Shown here one piece after another: positions 7,349-16,722 of a stretch of 36,242 nt of DNA. The first letter of the stretch is position 1; every line of letters begins with the position of its first letter. The stretch covers positions 1 through 36,242 of the forward strand of contig CAYXJR010000048.1 of assembly GCA_964465145.1 (NCBI GenBank). The letters are read 5' to 3'. This stretch comes from JAUVKA01 sp964465145 (GTDB lineage Bacteria; Bacteroidota; Bacteroidia; Bacteroidales; UBA12481). Position numbers and translations under genes: made by a program. Under the pieces are notes generated by a model. That model searched no databases and was not told the DNA's origin. It saw only the letters and a list, made by a program, of their open reading frames with translations.

Positions 7349-10300
7349 ATGGCTGATTTAAAAAATGAATTTAAGAAGCCACTTTCCTTCAATCTTTTGA
7401 GGATTCTGGTTATAATGGCAGTTGTACAATCAATCTTTGCATTTACGCTTTACGCGCAAACGCAAAAGGTTAAAGGTATAGTTACCGATGCACAGACTGG
7501 TGAAACCCTTCCGACCGTCAATGTGTCAATCAAAGGAACCAGCCAGGGTACCATTACCCTGGGCGATGGTAACTATGAAATTACTGTAACATCTGCTGAT
7601 GCGGTACTAATCTTCTCCTATGTTGGTTATAAGCCTATGGAAGTAGCCGTCAATGGCAGAAGTGAAATAGATGTTCAGCTTGAGCCTGAAACTACCCAGC
7701 TGGATGAAGTTGTGGCCATCGGATATGGTACAACGAGAAAGAGGGACTTTACGGGATCCATTGCTTCCCTTAACGCTCACCAGATTAAAAAGATCCCTAG
7801 TGCTACAGCTGCAGAAGCAATAAAAGGAAGATTACCAGGTGTAAACATTATTTCCACCGATGGTTCCCCGGATGCAGAAGTGGTTATCCGTGTCCGCGGA
7901 GGCGGATCCGTAACGCAGGATAACTCACCCCTTTATGTGGTCGATGGTTTTATAGTGGAGAGTATAAGGGATATCCCACCGTCTGACATTGCAAATATTT
8001 CCGTGCTTAAAGATGCAGCTTCAACGGCAATCTATGGGGCGCAGGCTGCCAACGGTGTTATTATTATCACTACGAAAAGCCCGACTGCCGGGAGGACTCA
8101 GGTTGCATACAATGGCTATTCCCAAATCAAAACACTGCCCCGGGAACGGGCCTATGAAGTACTTGACCCCTATGAATTTGTGATGGTCCATTATGAAAGG
8201 GCAAAACTTCGTTCTGATGCAGATTTAAGGAGTTTCGAACGTTATTTCGGCAAGTACGAAGACCTCGAACTATACAAATACAAAAAACCGACCGACTGGC
8301 AGGATGAACTTTTCGGGAAACTCCAGGTTTCACAATCGCACAACCTGAGTATAAGTGGTGGCACAGAAAAGACAAAGGTAAGCCTGAGCCTGAACAATAA
8401 TATCGAGGATGGAATAATGATCGGCAATGGCTTCAGGAGGAACGTGATCAATTTTAAAATCAATCATGAAATAGCAAAATCTCTAATATTCGAAGGTTCG
8501 GCAAGAATAACAAACACCAGGGTAGATGGAGCCGGGACCACAAGAAGTTCGCAATTGAGAATAAAAAATATAGTTACTGCCCGCCCCGTTAATGGTATTG
8601 CCGATGAACTGGACATTGACCTTTCAAGGGTCGACACGGACGATGATTACCAGTCATTCCTGCTCAGCCTGATCAATCCTGTACAGCTGGCAGAGCAGGA
8701 CTGGAGGCAGCGTACAACCCAGAGTTATGTCCTTCAGGCCGGTTTGACCTGGGACCCTGTTGAAAACCTGATATTTAGATCTGCCGTAACAGGGAATAAG
8801 AATTTTGATGAAAGGCTGCGCTTTTACGGCCCCCTGACCAGTACATCCCAGCAGCAGGGCAACAGCCTGCCCATGGGTGGTATTGAAAACAATAACAGTA
8901 ATGCATACCGCTGGTTAAACACGGCAAATTATACATTCCAAAACCTGGGAAATCATACCCTGGATTTTATGGTTGGCCATGAAGTATATTCAGTGGGAGG
9001 ATTTGAAAATTCTATTACCGCAATGAATTTCAGGGTTTCAATGACCCCGGAAGAAATGTTTGCCAACATGGCCCTCGGAAATACAAGCCGTTATGCAACA
9101 AGCCAATCAACTGAACAAAACAGGTTATCATTTTTTGGAAGGGCTAATTATCAGTTCCTTGGGAAATACCTGGCGACATTCACTGTCCGAACTGACATGT
9201 CAAGCAAATTCTCTAAAGGGAACCGCACAGGGGTATTCCCGGCGGTAGCCCTGGCCTGGAAAATGGAAGAAGAGGAATTTCTGGCTAATGCCAAATGGAT
9301 CAATGAACTGAAGCTTAGGATAAGCTATGGAACTACTGGTAATGACCGTATACCTGCCAATGCAACAAAATTTCTTTTCAGTGCAAATACAAGCAACGGC
9401 CCCGGAATGGGAACCAATGGATATAACGCATATTATTCCCCGGAAGGTTCAACTTTATACAACCCCAATATCTTATGGGAAACGACGGTTAACAGGAATC
9501 TGGGGTCCGATTTCGCATTTTATAAATGGCGGATAAGCGGAAGCCTTGATTTGTACTACAATACAACAAGGAACCTTCTGCTTTCATCAGCTATCTCACC
9601 TATTTCAGGTTTCAACACACAATGGAATAATATAGGGAGTACATCAAACAAGGGTGTTGAATTACTTTTAAACACCATGATTGTTGATAAAGACAATTTT
9701 ACCCTGAGTGCCAATGTTAACTTTGGTTTTAACAAGTCCAGGATTGAGGAACTGGATGGGACAGATGAAAGGTTCTTCCAGTCGAACTGGTCAAGCACCG
9801 ACCTTAAGGACAGGGATGACTATTATCTCCGTGTCGGGGAGACCATCGGTTTGATTTATGGTTATGTTAATGACGGCATGTATACTGTTGATGATTTCTC
9901 CGGCTACAATGAACTTACGGATACCTATGTTTTAAATGAAGGGGTTCCTGATAATAAAAACACTTTGGGAGTGTCTAATGTACGCCCCGGGTACATGAAA
10001 CTGAAAGATCTGAATCAAGATGGAGAGATAAACAGCCAGGACCGCCAGGTTATCGGCAGCACAATGCCTGATGCAATAGGAGGTTTTGGCATGGATGCAA
10101 CCTATAAAGGTTTTGACGCTTCACTGATATTCACCTGGACTATTGGTAACGACTTATACAACACAGGACTGATCGATTATAACCAGTTGTACAGGACCAC
10201 TTATGGCAACATGCTTTCTTCAATGAGCTCAGACCAGCGTTTCACATATATTGATGTTGACGGATCGATTACCGGAATCCCCGGCGAGGAAGTTACTGAC

Positions 10301-10660
10301 CTGGAACAGCTAAGGCAGCTCAATGAAAGGAAAACCATCTGGAGCGGAAGCAATTCCTTTGGCCAGGCCACAACTGTTTTGAGTGACTGGGCCATTGAAG
10401 ACGGTTCATTCCTTAGATTAAGTACCGTAACCCTTGGCTACACGTTCCCGGCTCAATTGACCTCCCGGATCAGAATATCCAATCTGCGGGTCTATGTGGC
10501 AGCATACAACCTCTGGCTGTGGACAAAATACAGCGGGTATGATCCCGAGGTAAGCACCTCAAGGAGCGACAGCAACTATAGTTCTCTTACCCCCGGACTC
10601 GATTACTCTTCTTATCCTAGGAGCCGCGCGTTTACCCTGGGTGTTAATTTAACTTTTTAA
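7349..10660 (+). CDS. SusC-like TonB-dependent outer-membrane transporter
   Basis: 1103 residues, normal for SusC/RagA. Signal peptide to about residue 36 (ending LYAQ). A CarboxypepD_reg-like domain follows (~41-125; VKGIVTDAQTGETLPTVNVS). Then LDEVVAIGYGT and a plug domain (~130-240) with LPGVNI, VRIRGGGS-like and PLYVVDGF motifs. The rest is a 22-strand-type barrel ending in FTLGVNLTF, with a terminal aromatic residue as expected for outer-membrane insertion. It imports oligosaccharides into the periplasm, powered by TonB-ExbBD, with SusD as lid. It is followed 26 bp later by susD. The substrate is inferred as pectic oligogalacturonides from the neighbouring enzymes. Confidence 0.97.
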   Translation: MADLKNEFKKPLSFNLLRILVIMAVVQSIFAFTLYAQTQKVKGIVTDAQTGETLPTVNVSIKGTSQGTITLGDGNYEITVTSADAVLIFSYVGYKPMEVAVNGRSEIDVQLEPETTQLDEVVAIGYGTTRKRDFTGSIASLNAHQIKKIPSATAAEAIKGRLPGVNIISTDGSPDAEVVIRVRGGGSVTQDNSPLYVVDGFIVESIRDIPPSDIANISVLKDAASTAIYGAQAANGVIIITTKSPTAGRTQVAYNGYSQIKTLPRERAYEVLDPYEFVMVHYERAKLRSDADLRSFERYFGKYEDLELYKYKKPTDWQDELFGKLQVSQSHNLSISGGTEKTKVSLSLNNNIEDGIMIGNGFRRNVINFKINHEIAKSLIFEGSARITNTRVDGAGTTRSSQLRIKNIVTARPVNGIADELDIDLSRVDTDDDYQSFLLSLINPVQLAEQDWRQRTTQSYVLQAGLTWDPVENLIFRSAVTGNKNFDERLRFYGPLTSTSQQQGNSLPMGGIENNNSNAYRWLNTANYTFQNLGNHTLDFMVGHEVYSVGGFENSITAMNFRVSMTPEEMFANMALGNTSRYATSQSTEQNRLSFFGRANYQFLGKYLATFTVRTDMSSKFSKGNRTGVFPAVALAWKMEEEEFLANAKWINELKLRISYGTTGNDRIPANATKFLFSANTSNGPGMGTNGYNAYYSPEGSTLYNPNILWETTVNRNLGSDFAFYKWRISGSLDLYYNTTRNLLLSSAISPISGFNTQWNNIGSTSNKGVELLLNTMIVDKDNFTLSANVNFGFNKSRIEELDGTDERFFQSNWSSTDLKDRDDYYLRVGETIGLIYGYVNDGMYTVDDFSGYNELTDTYVLNEGVPDNKNTLGVSNVRPGYMKLKDLNQDGEINSQDRQVIGSTMPDAIGGFGMDATYKGFDASLIFTWTIGNDLYNTGLIDYNQLYRTTYGNMLSSMSSDQRFTYIDVDGSITGIPGEEVTDLEQLRQLNERKTIWSGSNSFGQATTVLSDWAIEDGSFLRLSTVTLGYTFPAQLTSRIRISNLRVYVAAYNLWLWTKYSGYDPEVSTSRSDSNYSSLTPGLDYSSYPRSRAFTLGVNLTF

Positions 10661-10686
10661 TATCAGTGACTATAAAATACAACAAT

Positions 10687-12510
10687 ATGAAATCGAAAGT
10701 TATAATATACACAGTCCTGACATTTCTCTCCTTAACTGCCTGTGAGAAATTCCTCGAGCCGGAGTCACTTTCAACTTTTGACTCAAAATACATTTTTTCG
10801 AATCCTGAGGATGCAAGGAGAGCCGTAAATGCAATGTACGTTCATTTCAGCCATGATGGATTCCGCTCACGTTTGTCGAACAACATGACCGGTAATACGG
10901 ATATTGAACATGCCGGTGGTACAAGCGACGGTGCCCGCTATCAGATCTGGCGTCTTAATGCACAGGAGAATAATGGAGATCTCCAGTATGTTTGGAGTAT
11001 CGCCTATCAGGCTATTCGTGATGCCAACATTGCCATAGAAGGGATTACGGCCAGTGAGGGATTAAATTCTGATGATGTGACACTCTCAAAAAACCTTTAT
11101 CACCTTTTGGGAGAAGCCTATACAATGAGGGCTTACTGGTACAGTATGCTTACGTTTTATTTCGGTGATGTGCCATATTCAACACTTGCACCTTCGGTGG
11201 ATGTCGACTTCAACCTGCCTAAGGAGGACAGGAATGAGATTCTGAGCAGAGTTATCCAGGACCTTATCGATATAGAGGGAAAAATGATGTGGGCCGATGA
11301 GCTAATGTTCGGAATAGAGCAGATCAATCGTGAATTTACCCTTGGTATGATAGCTCGTCTGGCATTGCAAAGGGGAGGGTATTATCTGACACCTGAACTT
11401 ACAATGGAGAGAGCAGATGATTATCTTGATTATTACACTATTGCACGTGATTATACCAAAAAACTGATGACCCTGAAGGACAGGGAATTGCCTGAAGACT
11501 TCAGGCAGATATTCATGAACGAGTGCAAATTCATAACACCAGTGAACGATGAAATATTATTCGAAGTACCATTTGCAATCGGGGAAGGTGATGTTGGATG
11601 GAATATTGGTATAAGGGTGGATGCAGGAAACCATTCTTACGGAAGCGGGTCCAATTACATGGCCATGCCGCCAACTTATCTGTATTCTTTCGACATGGAG
11701 GATAAAAGGCTGCCGGTAACCTGCGGATTGTATACCATTAATACCGATTTTGTCCAGGAACTGGTCAGTACCGGAAGTATGAATATTTCACAGGGCAAAT
11801 GGAGCAGGCATTTCCTGGATAATCCCCCGGGGTCGTCAGCCAATAAGGGCACTGGGATTAACTGGCCAATGATGCGCTATGCTGATGTCCTGCTGATGTT
11901 TGCAGAAGCAGAAAACGAACTGTTTGGCCCGACAGGACCTGCAATCGATGCCTTTACAAGGGTCCGCCAACGTGCTTTCGACCCATCCATGTGGGGTGAA
12001 AAAGTTTATCAGTATGTTGCCAATGTATCGGGTAGTCAAGATGCCTTTTTCGATGCAATTGTGGATGAACGCGCGTGGGAATTTGGCGGTGAAATGATAC
12101 GCAAATACGAATTGATACGATGGAACCTCTATTACGAAAAGGTGATGGAAACCGTCGAAGGATGTAAGAATATGGCAGTTGATGCATTTAACGGAACCGG
12201 CACATTACCAGATTATGTTTACACAAAACTGGATACAAATGGTGATTTACTGATATACAATATATTTGAAAAAGTCCTCGCGCCACCCGATGAAACCTGG
12301 GAACGTCAGTCATGGCTGATCGCCATGTACAGCGAAACACAAGCCGATGGATATGCTGAATGGATTACCCGTGACTGGGCAAATTACATCAACGGATCCA
12401 ATATTAGCGTTCCACAGGGAATTATCCGCTATATATTCCCGATTCCAACTATTGGAATAGATAATAGCAAGGGATTGCTTAAAAACGACGGTTACAATTT
12501 TGGATTTTAA
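10687..12510 (+). CDS. SusD-like surface glycan-binding lipoprotein
   Basis: 607 residues from the ATG at 10687. An upstream in-frame GTG at 10666 would place an unlikely polar stretch before the signal peptide. Lipobox SLTAC gives Cys19. RagB/SusD family features include the TPR-type helical region (AYTMRAYWYSMLTFYFGDVP) and, in the C-terminal half, WPMMRYADVLLMFAEAENE and DERAWEFGGEMIRKYELIRW. It forms the hinged lid of the SusC transporter and delivers bound oligosaccharide. It is co-oriented and tightly spaced with SusC upstream and the DUF4957-like lipoprotein downstream, so almost certainly in the same operon. The ligand is inferred to be a pectin fragment. Confidence 0.96.
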   Translation: MKSKVIIYTVLTFLSLTACEKFLEPESLSTFDSKYIFSNPEDARRAVNAMYVHFSHDGFRSRLSNNMTGNTDIEHAGGTSDGARYQIWRLNAQENNGDLQYVWSIAYQAIRDANIAIEGITASEGLNSDDVTLSKNLYHLLGEAYTMRAYWYSMLTFYFGDVPYSTLAPSVDVDFNLPKEDRNEILSRVIQDLIDIEGKMMWADELMFGIEQINREFTLGMIARLALQRGGYYLTPELTMERADDYLDYYTIARDYTKKLMTLKDRELPEDFRQIFMNECKFITPVNDEILFEVPFAIGEGDVGWNIGIRVDAGNHSYGSGSNYMAMPPTYLYSFDMEDKRLPVTCGLYTINTDFVQELVSTGSMNISQGKWSRHFLDNPPGSSANKGTGINWPMMRYADVLLMFAEAENELFGPTGPAIDAFTRVRQRAFDPSMWGEKVYQYVANVSGSQDAFFDAIVDERAWEFGGEMIRKYELIRWNLYYEKVMETVEGCKNMAVDAFNGTGTLPDYVYTKLDTNGDLLIYNIFEKVLAPPDETWERQSWLIAMYSETQADGYAEWITRDWANYINGSNISVPQGIIRYIFPIPTIGIDNSKGLLKNDGYNFGF

Positions 12511-12538
12511 TACCTTAATGCAAGAAAAAATGATTAAA

Positions 12539-14179
12539 ATGAAAACGGATAAATTCAATATCAGGGTTTTAGTCCTTCTGTTTGCTGTAGGAATAATTGC
12601 TCTGAATGCCTGTAAAAAAGAGGAGAATTTCCCCCGAACCCGCTTGTTTCAACCGGTTCTGAACGAAGACCTTTACTCGATCGATAATACGATAATTGTC
12701 AATCTGGGTAAATTGAAGGAGGCTTTGAATTATACAATTGAAGTGAGCCGGGATTCGTTCCTTACTGTTGACTACACTTTAGAAACCGATACCAGTTTTT
12801 TAATTATTAACCAGGAAACCGTCGGTGAAGAATTGTTGTGGTTTACCCTTTACCAGTTGCGCGTTACAGCGCATGCCGACGATCCGGAATTCAACAGTTT
12901 GCCGTCGTTTCTTGGAAGCGTCAGGACGCAGAAATTCCCCTCAAATATGGGAACTCCAACCTATTTTGATATGTTGGATACAAGAGCAAGAGTATTCTGG
13001 ACACCCTCCGGGGAGCCGATTACCAAAATAAAGGTATTCGACGCAACCGATCTGCGGTTGACTAACCCTATATCTGAGTTTGATGTTACCGACGAAGACA
13101 GGATGGCATCCGAGAAAATTATTACCGGCCTCACGGCAAGTTCATCATACCAGGTGGCTATTTTCAGCGGCGACAAAATTCGTGGTTGGGAACTTTATGT
13201 GACCAGGGAACCATTGATTTCAGGGGATAACGTGGTTGACTTAACTGGAATTGATACTGTTGTCAACCTCGCAAACATTCTCCCTGATGTTGCAGATGGC
13301 AGTATTATCTTGCTTGAAGGCGGAAAAACTTTCCTCGCAGGAGGCTATGCTTTCGATAAATCAGTGGCATTTATCAGCGGCTACAGTTTTACTCCTGCAC
13401 TGCCAATAATTGATTGTGCTTTAAACTTTAACCTCAATGATGGCAGTAATGTTGATTATGTTACATTCAAGGATATTCACCTCACTGCCTCTAATGACGG
13501 ATACAATGCGAGATATGTATTCAATATCGACAAGAGCGGTACCCTGGGAGAAATTAAGTACGAATCGTGCGTAATTCGAACACTCCGAGGAGTATCCCGT
13601 GTGAAAGAAGGTTCAGGTACCCTTGAGAGGTTCACCATTGTCGATTGTAGAATTGACAGTATCAGGGATTATGGAATATTAGCGATGGATAAGAATACAT
13701 GGATTTGCAATGAAATAACCATCAAAAACTCTACGATTTCTAAGACAATAATGTTCTTAACCAGCCGCAACAATTCCAATTCAATTGCCATTGATGGCTG
13801 TACTTTCAATGAAATGCCGGAAAAAGGAAGGCAGATGTTCCGCTGGAGGGAAGCAGGCCAGGACAATGTTTTCAATGGAATCAGTATTACTAATACCATC
13901 TGGGGACATGGCTGGAATACTGCGGGTGACGTAGATTACCTGGTTGACGGATACGACGGGATGGCTAATACGACCTGGATAATAATAAATACTTATACAA
14001 CCGGTGAATTTGGCTATGCTGAAGGAAAGGAACAGATTCCCGGCTTCCCATCATTTTATTATTCAGGTACAGCATCCCAGCTTTGGACGGATCCCTATAA
14101 TTCGGTTTTTGATATTAAGGATACCGGATTTGCCGGAAAAAGCGACTCAGGAGACCCACGGTGGAGAATTGGTCCGTAA
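12539..14179 (+). CDS. DUF4957/DUF5123-like surface lipoprotein, probable pectin-binding protein
   Basis: 546 residues from ATG 12539; in-frame ATGs at 12518 and 12530 are alternatives. Signal peptide with lipobox ALNAC (Cys25). Residues ~30-230 are beta-rich, with two fibronectin III-like repeats. From ~231 (VVDLTGIDTVVNLANILPDV) to the end is a right-handed parallel beta-helix of the DUF4957/DUF5123 type, with ladder motifs such as SRNNSNSIAIDGCTFNEMP and FRWREAGQDNVFNGI. It occupies the third operon position usually held by SusE/F-type surface binding proteins, so I infer a surface pectin-binding role. It is clearly homologous to the T9SS-tailed protein encoded at 23439-25178. No lyase catalytic residues are evident, though an undiscovered activity is possible. 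Confidence 0.85.
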   Translation: MKTDKFNIRVLVLLFAVGIIALNACKKEENFPRTRLFQPVLNEDLYSIDNTIIVNLGKLKEALNYTIEVSRDSFLTVDYTLETDTSFLIINQETVGEELLWFTLYQLRVTAHADDPEFNSLPSFLGSVRTQKFPSNMGTPTYFDMLDTRARVFWTPSGEPITKIKVFDATDLRLTNPISEFDVTDEDRMASEKIITGLTASSSYQVAIFSGDKIRGWELYVTREPLISGDNVVDLTGIDTVVNLANILPDVADGSIILLEGGKTFLAGGYAFDKSVAFISGYSFTPALPIIDCALNFNLNDGSNVDYVTFKDIHLTASNDGYNARYVFNIDKSGTLGEIKYESCVIRTLRGVSRVKEGSGTLERFTIVDCRIDSIRDYGILAMDKNTWICNEITIKNSTISKTIMFLTSRNNSNSIAIDGCTFNEMPEKGRQMFRWREAGQDNVFNGISITNTIWGHGWNTAGDVDYLVDGYDGMANTTWIIINTYTTGEFGYAEGKEQIPGFPSFYYSGTASQLWTDPYNSVFDIKDTGFAGKSDSGDPRWRIGP

Positions 14180-14262
14180 AATTTACTATCGCATGACATA
14201 GCGGAAATAATAACGTGGCTGTTATAAGACCACGATGTTGAGGATAATTACCATTAAGAGTT

Positions 14263-15651
14263 ATGAATAAGTTTATTTCAATAGTCATTTTATCATTGGC
14301 TTACATGAATCTATTTGGCCAGGGACCTGCATTCCCTGGTGCCGAAGGCGGAGGAATGTATGTGACCGGCGGCAGGGGAGGAAAGGTTCTCTTTGTTGAA
14401 AACCTGAATGATAGCGGAGAAGGCAGCCTACGGAGGGCTGTCGAGGCTAAAGGGCCACGCATCATCGTGTTCCGGGTCTCAGGTAATATTGAACTGAGAA
14501 AACCTCTGCATATTCAGAACGGCGACCTCACCATTGCAGGGCAGACTGCCCCGGGAGACGGGATTTGCATCAAAAACTACGGGATCAGGATCGATGCGGA
14601 TAACCTGATAGTCAGGTTTATAAGGGTCAGGCCAGGGGACCTGATGGGTGAGGAAAATGATGCCATTTCAGGGATCCGAAACCGGGATATTATCATTGAT
14701 CACTGCAGTTTCAGCTGGGCGAATGATGAAGTGGCTTCATTTTATGATAATTCCAATTTTACAATGCAATGGTGCATAATAAGCGAAAGCCTATACAAAT
14801 CGGTGCATCATAAAGGCGAACATGGTTATGGCGGTATTTGGGGAGGATTGAATGCCTCTTTCCATCATAATCTATTATCCGACCATTCGAGCCGTAACCC
14901 CAGATTTTGCGGCCCCAGATATTCCGGAAAACCGGAAAATGAAAAGGTGGATTTCAGAAACAACGTGATATACAATTGGGGAAATAACAGCATTTACGGC
15001 GGGGAAGAAGGCAGTTACAACATGGTTAACAATTACTTCAAGCCCGGCCCGGCTACCCGTAAAAATGTCCGGTACCGGGTCCTTGATTTAACCCAGGAGT
15101 TTTACAATCCGGATATCAATCCTGATACTTTGCATGCAGGCTGGTTTTTTATTGAGGGGAACTTCATGGATGGCAATCAGGAAGTTTCAGAAAATAACTG
15201 GAACGAAGGAGTTCAGTGGAAAGGTATCGATGAAGCCATGATGGCACGTTCCAGGCTATTTAGGCCTGTTCCTCATTCTCCGGTCAATACAACAGATGCT
15301 GAAACGGCCTTAAGTGATGTTCTGAAAATGGCCGGGGCAAACCTGGTATATGACCCTGTTGACAGTCGCATATTACATGAAGCTGAAACAGGAATTGAAA
15401 CATACGGAGCGACATTCGAAGGTGGAGGAAAAGGGATCATTGACTCTCAATCTGACGTGGGGGGATGGCCTGAACTCAAATCGATAAAAGCTTTAAAGGA
15501 TTCCGATATGGACGGCATGCCGGATGAATGGGAGATAAAGCACAAACTCAATACAAATCAGGCAGATAACAATGAATTAACACTCGATACCAGGTTTACC
15601 AATATCGAGATATATATCAACTCGCTTGTTGAACACCTTATGATTAATTAA
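14263..15651 (+). CDS. Pectate lyase, polysaccharide lyase family 1 type
   Basis: 462 residues. Signal peptide ending near LFGQ, with no lipobox. The single domain is a PL1-type beta-helix starting FPGAEGGGMYVTGGRGG and including IAGQTAPGDGICIKNYGI. The acidic calcium-site block DHCSFSWANDE is at ~146-156, and FHHNLLSDHSSRNPR at ~200-214 carries the Arg positions expected for beta-elimination. A C-terminal DSDMDGMPDEWE segment resembles a calcium-binding linker. It cleaves demethylated homogalacturonan to 4,5-unsaturated oligomers, probably in the periplasm since no sorting domain is present. It is 83 bp after the DUF4957-like gene. Its domain resembles the PL1 half of the fusion protein at 18462-22610. 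Confidence 0.92.
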   Translation: MNKFISIVILSLAYMNLFGQGPAFPGAEGGGMYVTGGRGGKVLFVENLNDSGEGSLRRAVEAKGPRIIVFRVSGNIELRKPLHIQNGDLTIAGQTAPGDGICIKNYGIRIDADNLIVRFIRVRPGDLMGEENDAISGIRNRDIIIDHCSFSWANDEVASFYDNSNFTMQWCIISESLYKSVHHKGEHGYGGIWGGLNASFHHNLLSDHSSRNPRFCGPRYSGKPENEKVDFRNNVIYNWGNNSIYGGEEGSYNMVNNYFKPGPATRKNVRYRVLDLTQEFYNPDINPDTLHAGWFFIEGNFMDGNQEVSENNWNEGVQWKGIDEAMMARSRLFRPVPHSPVNTTDAETALSDVLKMAGANLVYDPVDSRILHEAETGIETYGATFEGGGKGIIDSQSDVGGWPELKSIKALKDSDMDGMPDEWEIKHKLNTNQADNNELTLDTRFTNIEIYINSLVEHLMIN

Positions 15652-15659
15652 TTAATAAG

Positions 15660-16004
15660 TTGAATAATAGAGCTTTACAAAAATACTGGTTGATCGCTGT
15701 GTTGGTGGTAATCTTTGCCAGTTGTGTAAATTCGCCCGGGAAGATTATCACAGTTTGGTTGATTGGGGACTCAACTGTAGCTGATTATACACAATATTCC
15801 AACTATCAGGCCGAACGCTTCCCGAAAACAGGATGGGGACAGGTTTTTCAGCCCTTAATGACCGGTGAATCCCTTGAAGACCTGGAAGGATTAAGCGATA
15901 ATACCCATTTCCAGCCTGAAGGGGCAAAGGAAGTTGCCCACCTGGTTTTCTCTGCGATGAGGGAGCTTGCTGAAAAAGAAGAATCCAAAGGAACAAACAA
16001 ATAA
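15660..16004 (+). CDS. Rhamnogalacturonan acetylesterase (CE12, SGNH), internally deleted
   Basis: 114-residue lipoprotein-like frame starting at a TTG (15660), lipobox IFASC. The N-terminal block TVWLIGDSTVADYTQ, with nucleophile Ser in GDST, and KTGWGQVFQP are classic CE12. The frame then jumps directly to GLSDNTHFQPEGAKEVAHLV, the C-terminal block with the catalytic Asp and His. The whole middle of a normally ~250-residue enzyme, including the oxyanion-hole Gly and Asn blocks, is missing; the junction is near 15855-15890. The frame is kept across the junction, but the product should not fold as an active esterase. It is either a pseudogene by in-frame deletion or an assembly error. The parent enzyme would remove acetyl groups from rhamnogalacturonan I. 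Confidence 0.8.
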   Translation: MNNRALQKYWLIAVLVVIFASCVNSPGKIITVWLIGDSTVADYTQYSNYQAERFPKTGWGQVFQPLMTGESLEDLEGLSDNTHFQPEGAKEVAHLVFSAMRELAEKEESKGTNK

Positions 16005-16037
16005 AACCCAGGAGCCCTGAAATATCTATTTAATATA

Positions 16038-16712
16038 TTGTTTTTCCTGATCTGGCTGTCAGGCCCGGCATTAGGCTTTGATTTCATAGTTGCTGCTGAT
16101 GGTAGCGGCAATTACAAAACCGTTCAGGAGGCCATAAATTCTGTACCCGATTTCAGAGTGGCTTTTAAAAACTGCCGGTTCATCGGTTTTCAGGATACTT
16201 TATACCCACACGGAGAAAAAAGCCGTCAGTATTACAATGATTGTTATATAGAAGGAACGGTTGATTTTATTTTCGGTTGGTCGACCGCCGTTTTCGATAA
16301 TTGTGTTATTTATTGCAAAGACCACGGTTACATTACGGCTCCTTCCACCCTGGAAGGTACCCGTGATGGGTTCGTTTTTCTTAACTGCAAAATTACCGGA
16401 AGTGCACCAGAGTCATCTGTTTATTTGGGCAGGCCCTGGCGCCCGTTTGGGAAATCGGTTTTTATCAATTGCGAAATGGGAAAACATGTTAAACCCGAGG
16501 GATGGCACAACTGGAGAGACCCTGAAAAAGAAAAGACCGCCTATTTTGCAGAATTCAACAGCACAGGAGAAGGAGCAAAAAAAGATGATCGGGTGGAATG
16601 GTCGCACCAGTTGACACCAGAAGAAGCCGTAAGATATTCAGCGGAGATTGTCCTTGGAGAGTGGGCGGTTGATCCGGAATTGTTTAATGATGAAAAAATA
16701 GACAAAAAATAA
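16038..16712 (+). CDS. Pectinesterase (CE8), internally deleted
   Basis: About 224 residues from TTG 16038. A better signal peptide results if translation begins at CTG 16017 (KYLFNILFFLIWLSG), hinting that an ATG was lost. The N-terminal CE8 strand (FIVAADGSGNYKTVQEAINS, then VPDFR) is joined straight to VAFKNCRFIGFQDTLYPHG, so about 90 residues, including the GPVGQA-type Gln block, are absent; junction near 16150-16160. Catalytic QDT, DFIFG and GRPWRP motifs remain. Pectinesterase removes methyl groups from homogalacturonan before lyase action. With its front beta-helix turns missing it is probably inactive. The frame runs open in phase from the stop codon of the truncated CE12 gene. True deletion and misassembly are both possible. 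Confidence 0.82.
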   Translation: MFFLIWLSGPALGFDFIVAADGSGNYKTVQEAINSVPDFRVAFKNCRFIGFQDTLYPHGEKSRQYYNDCYIEGTVDFIFGWSTAVFDNCVIYCKDHGYITAPSTLEGTRDGFVFLNCKITGSAPESSVYLGRPWRPFGKSVFINCEMGKHVKPEGWHNWRDPEKEKTAYFAEFNSTGEGAKKDDRVEWSHQLTPEEAVRYSAEIVLGEWAVDPELFNDEKIDKK

Positions 16713-16722
16713 AAGTTTAAAG

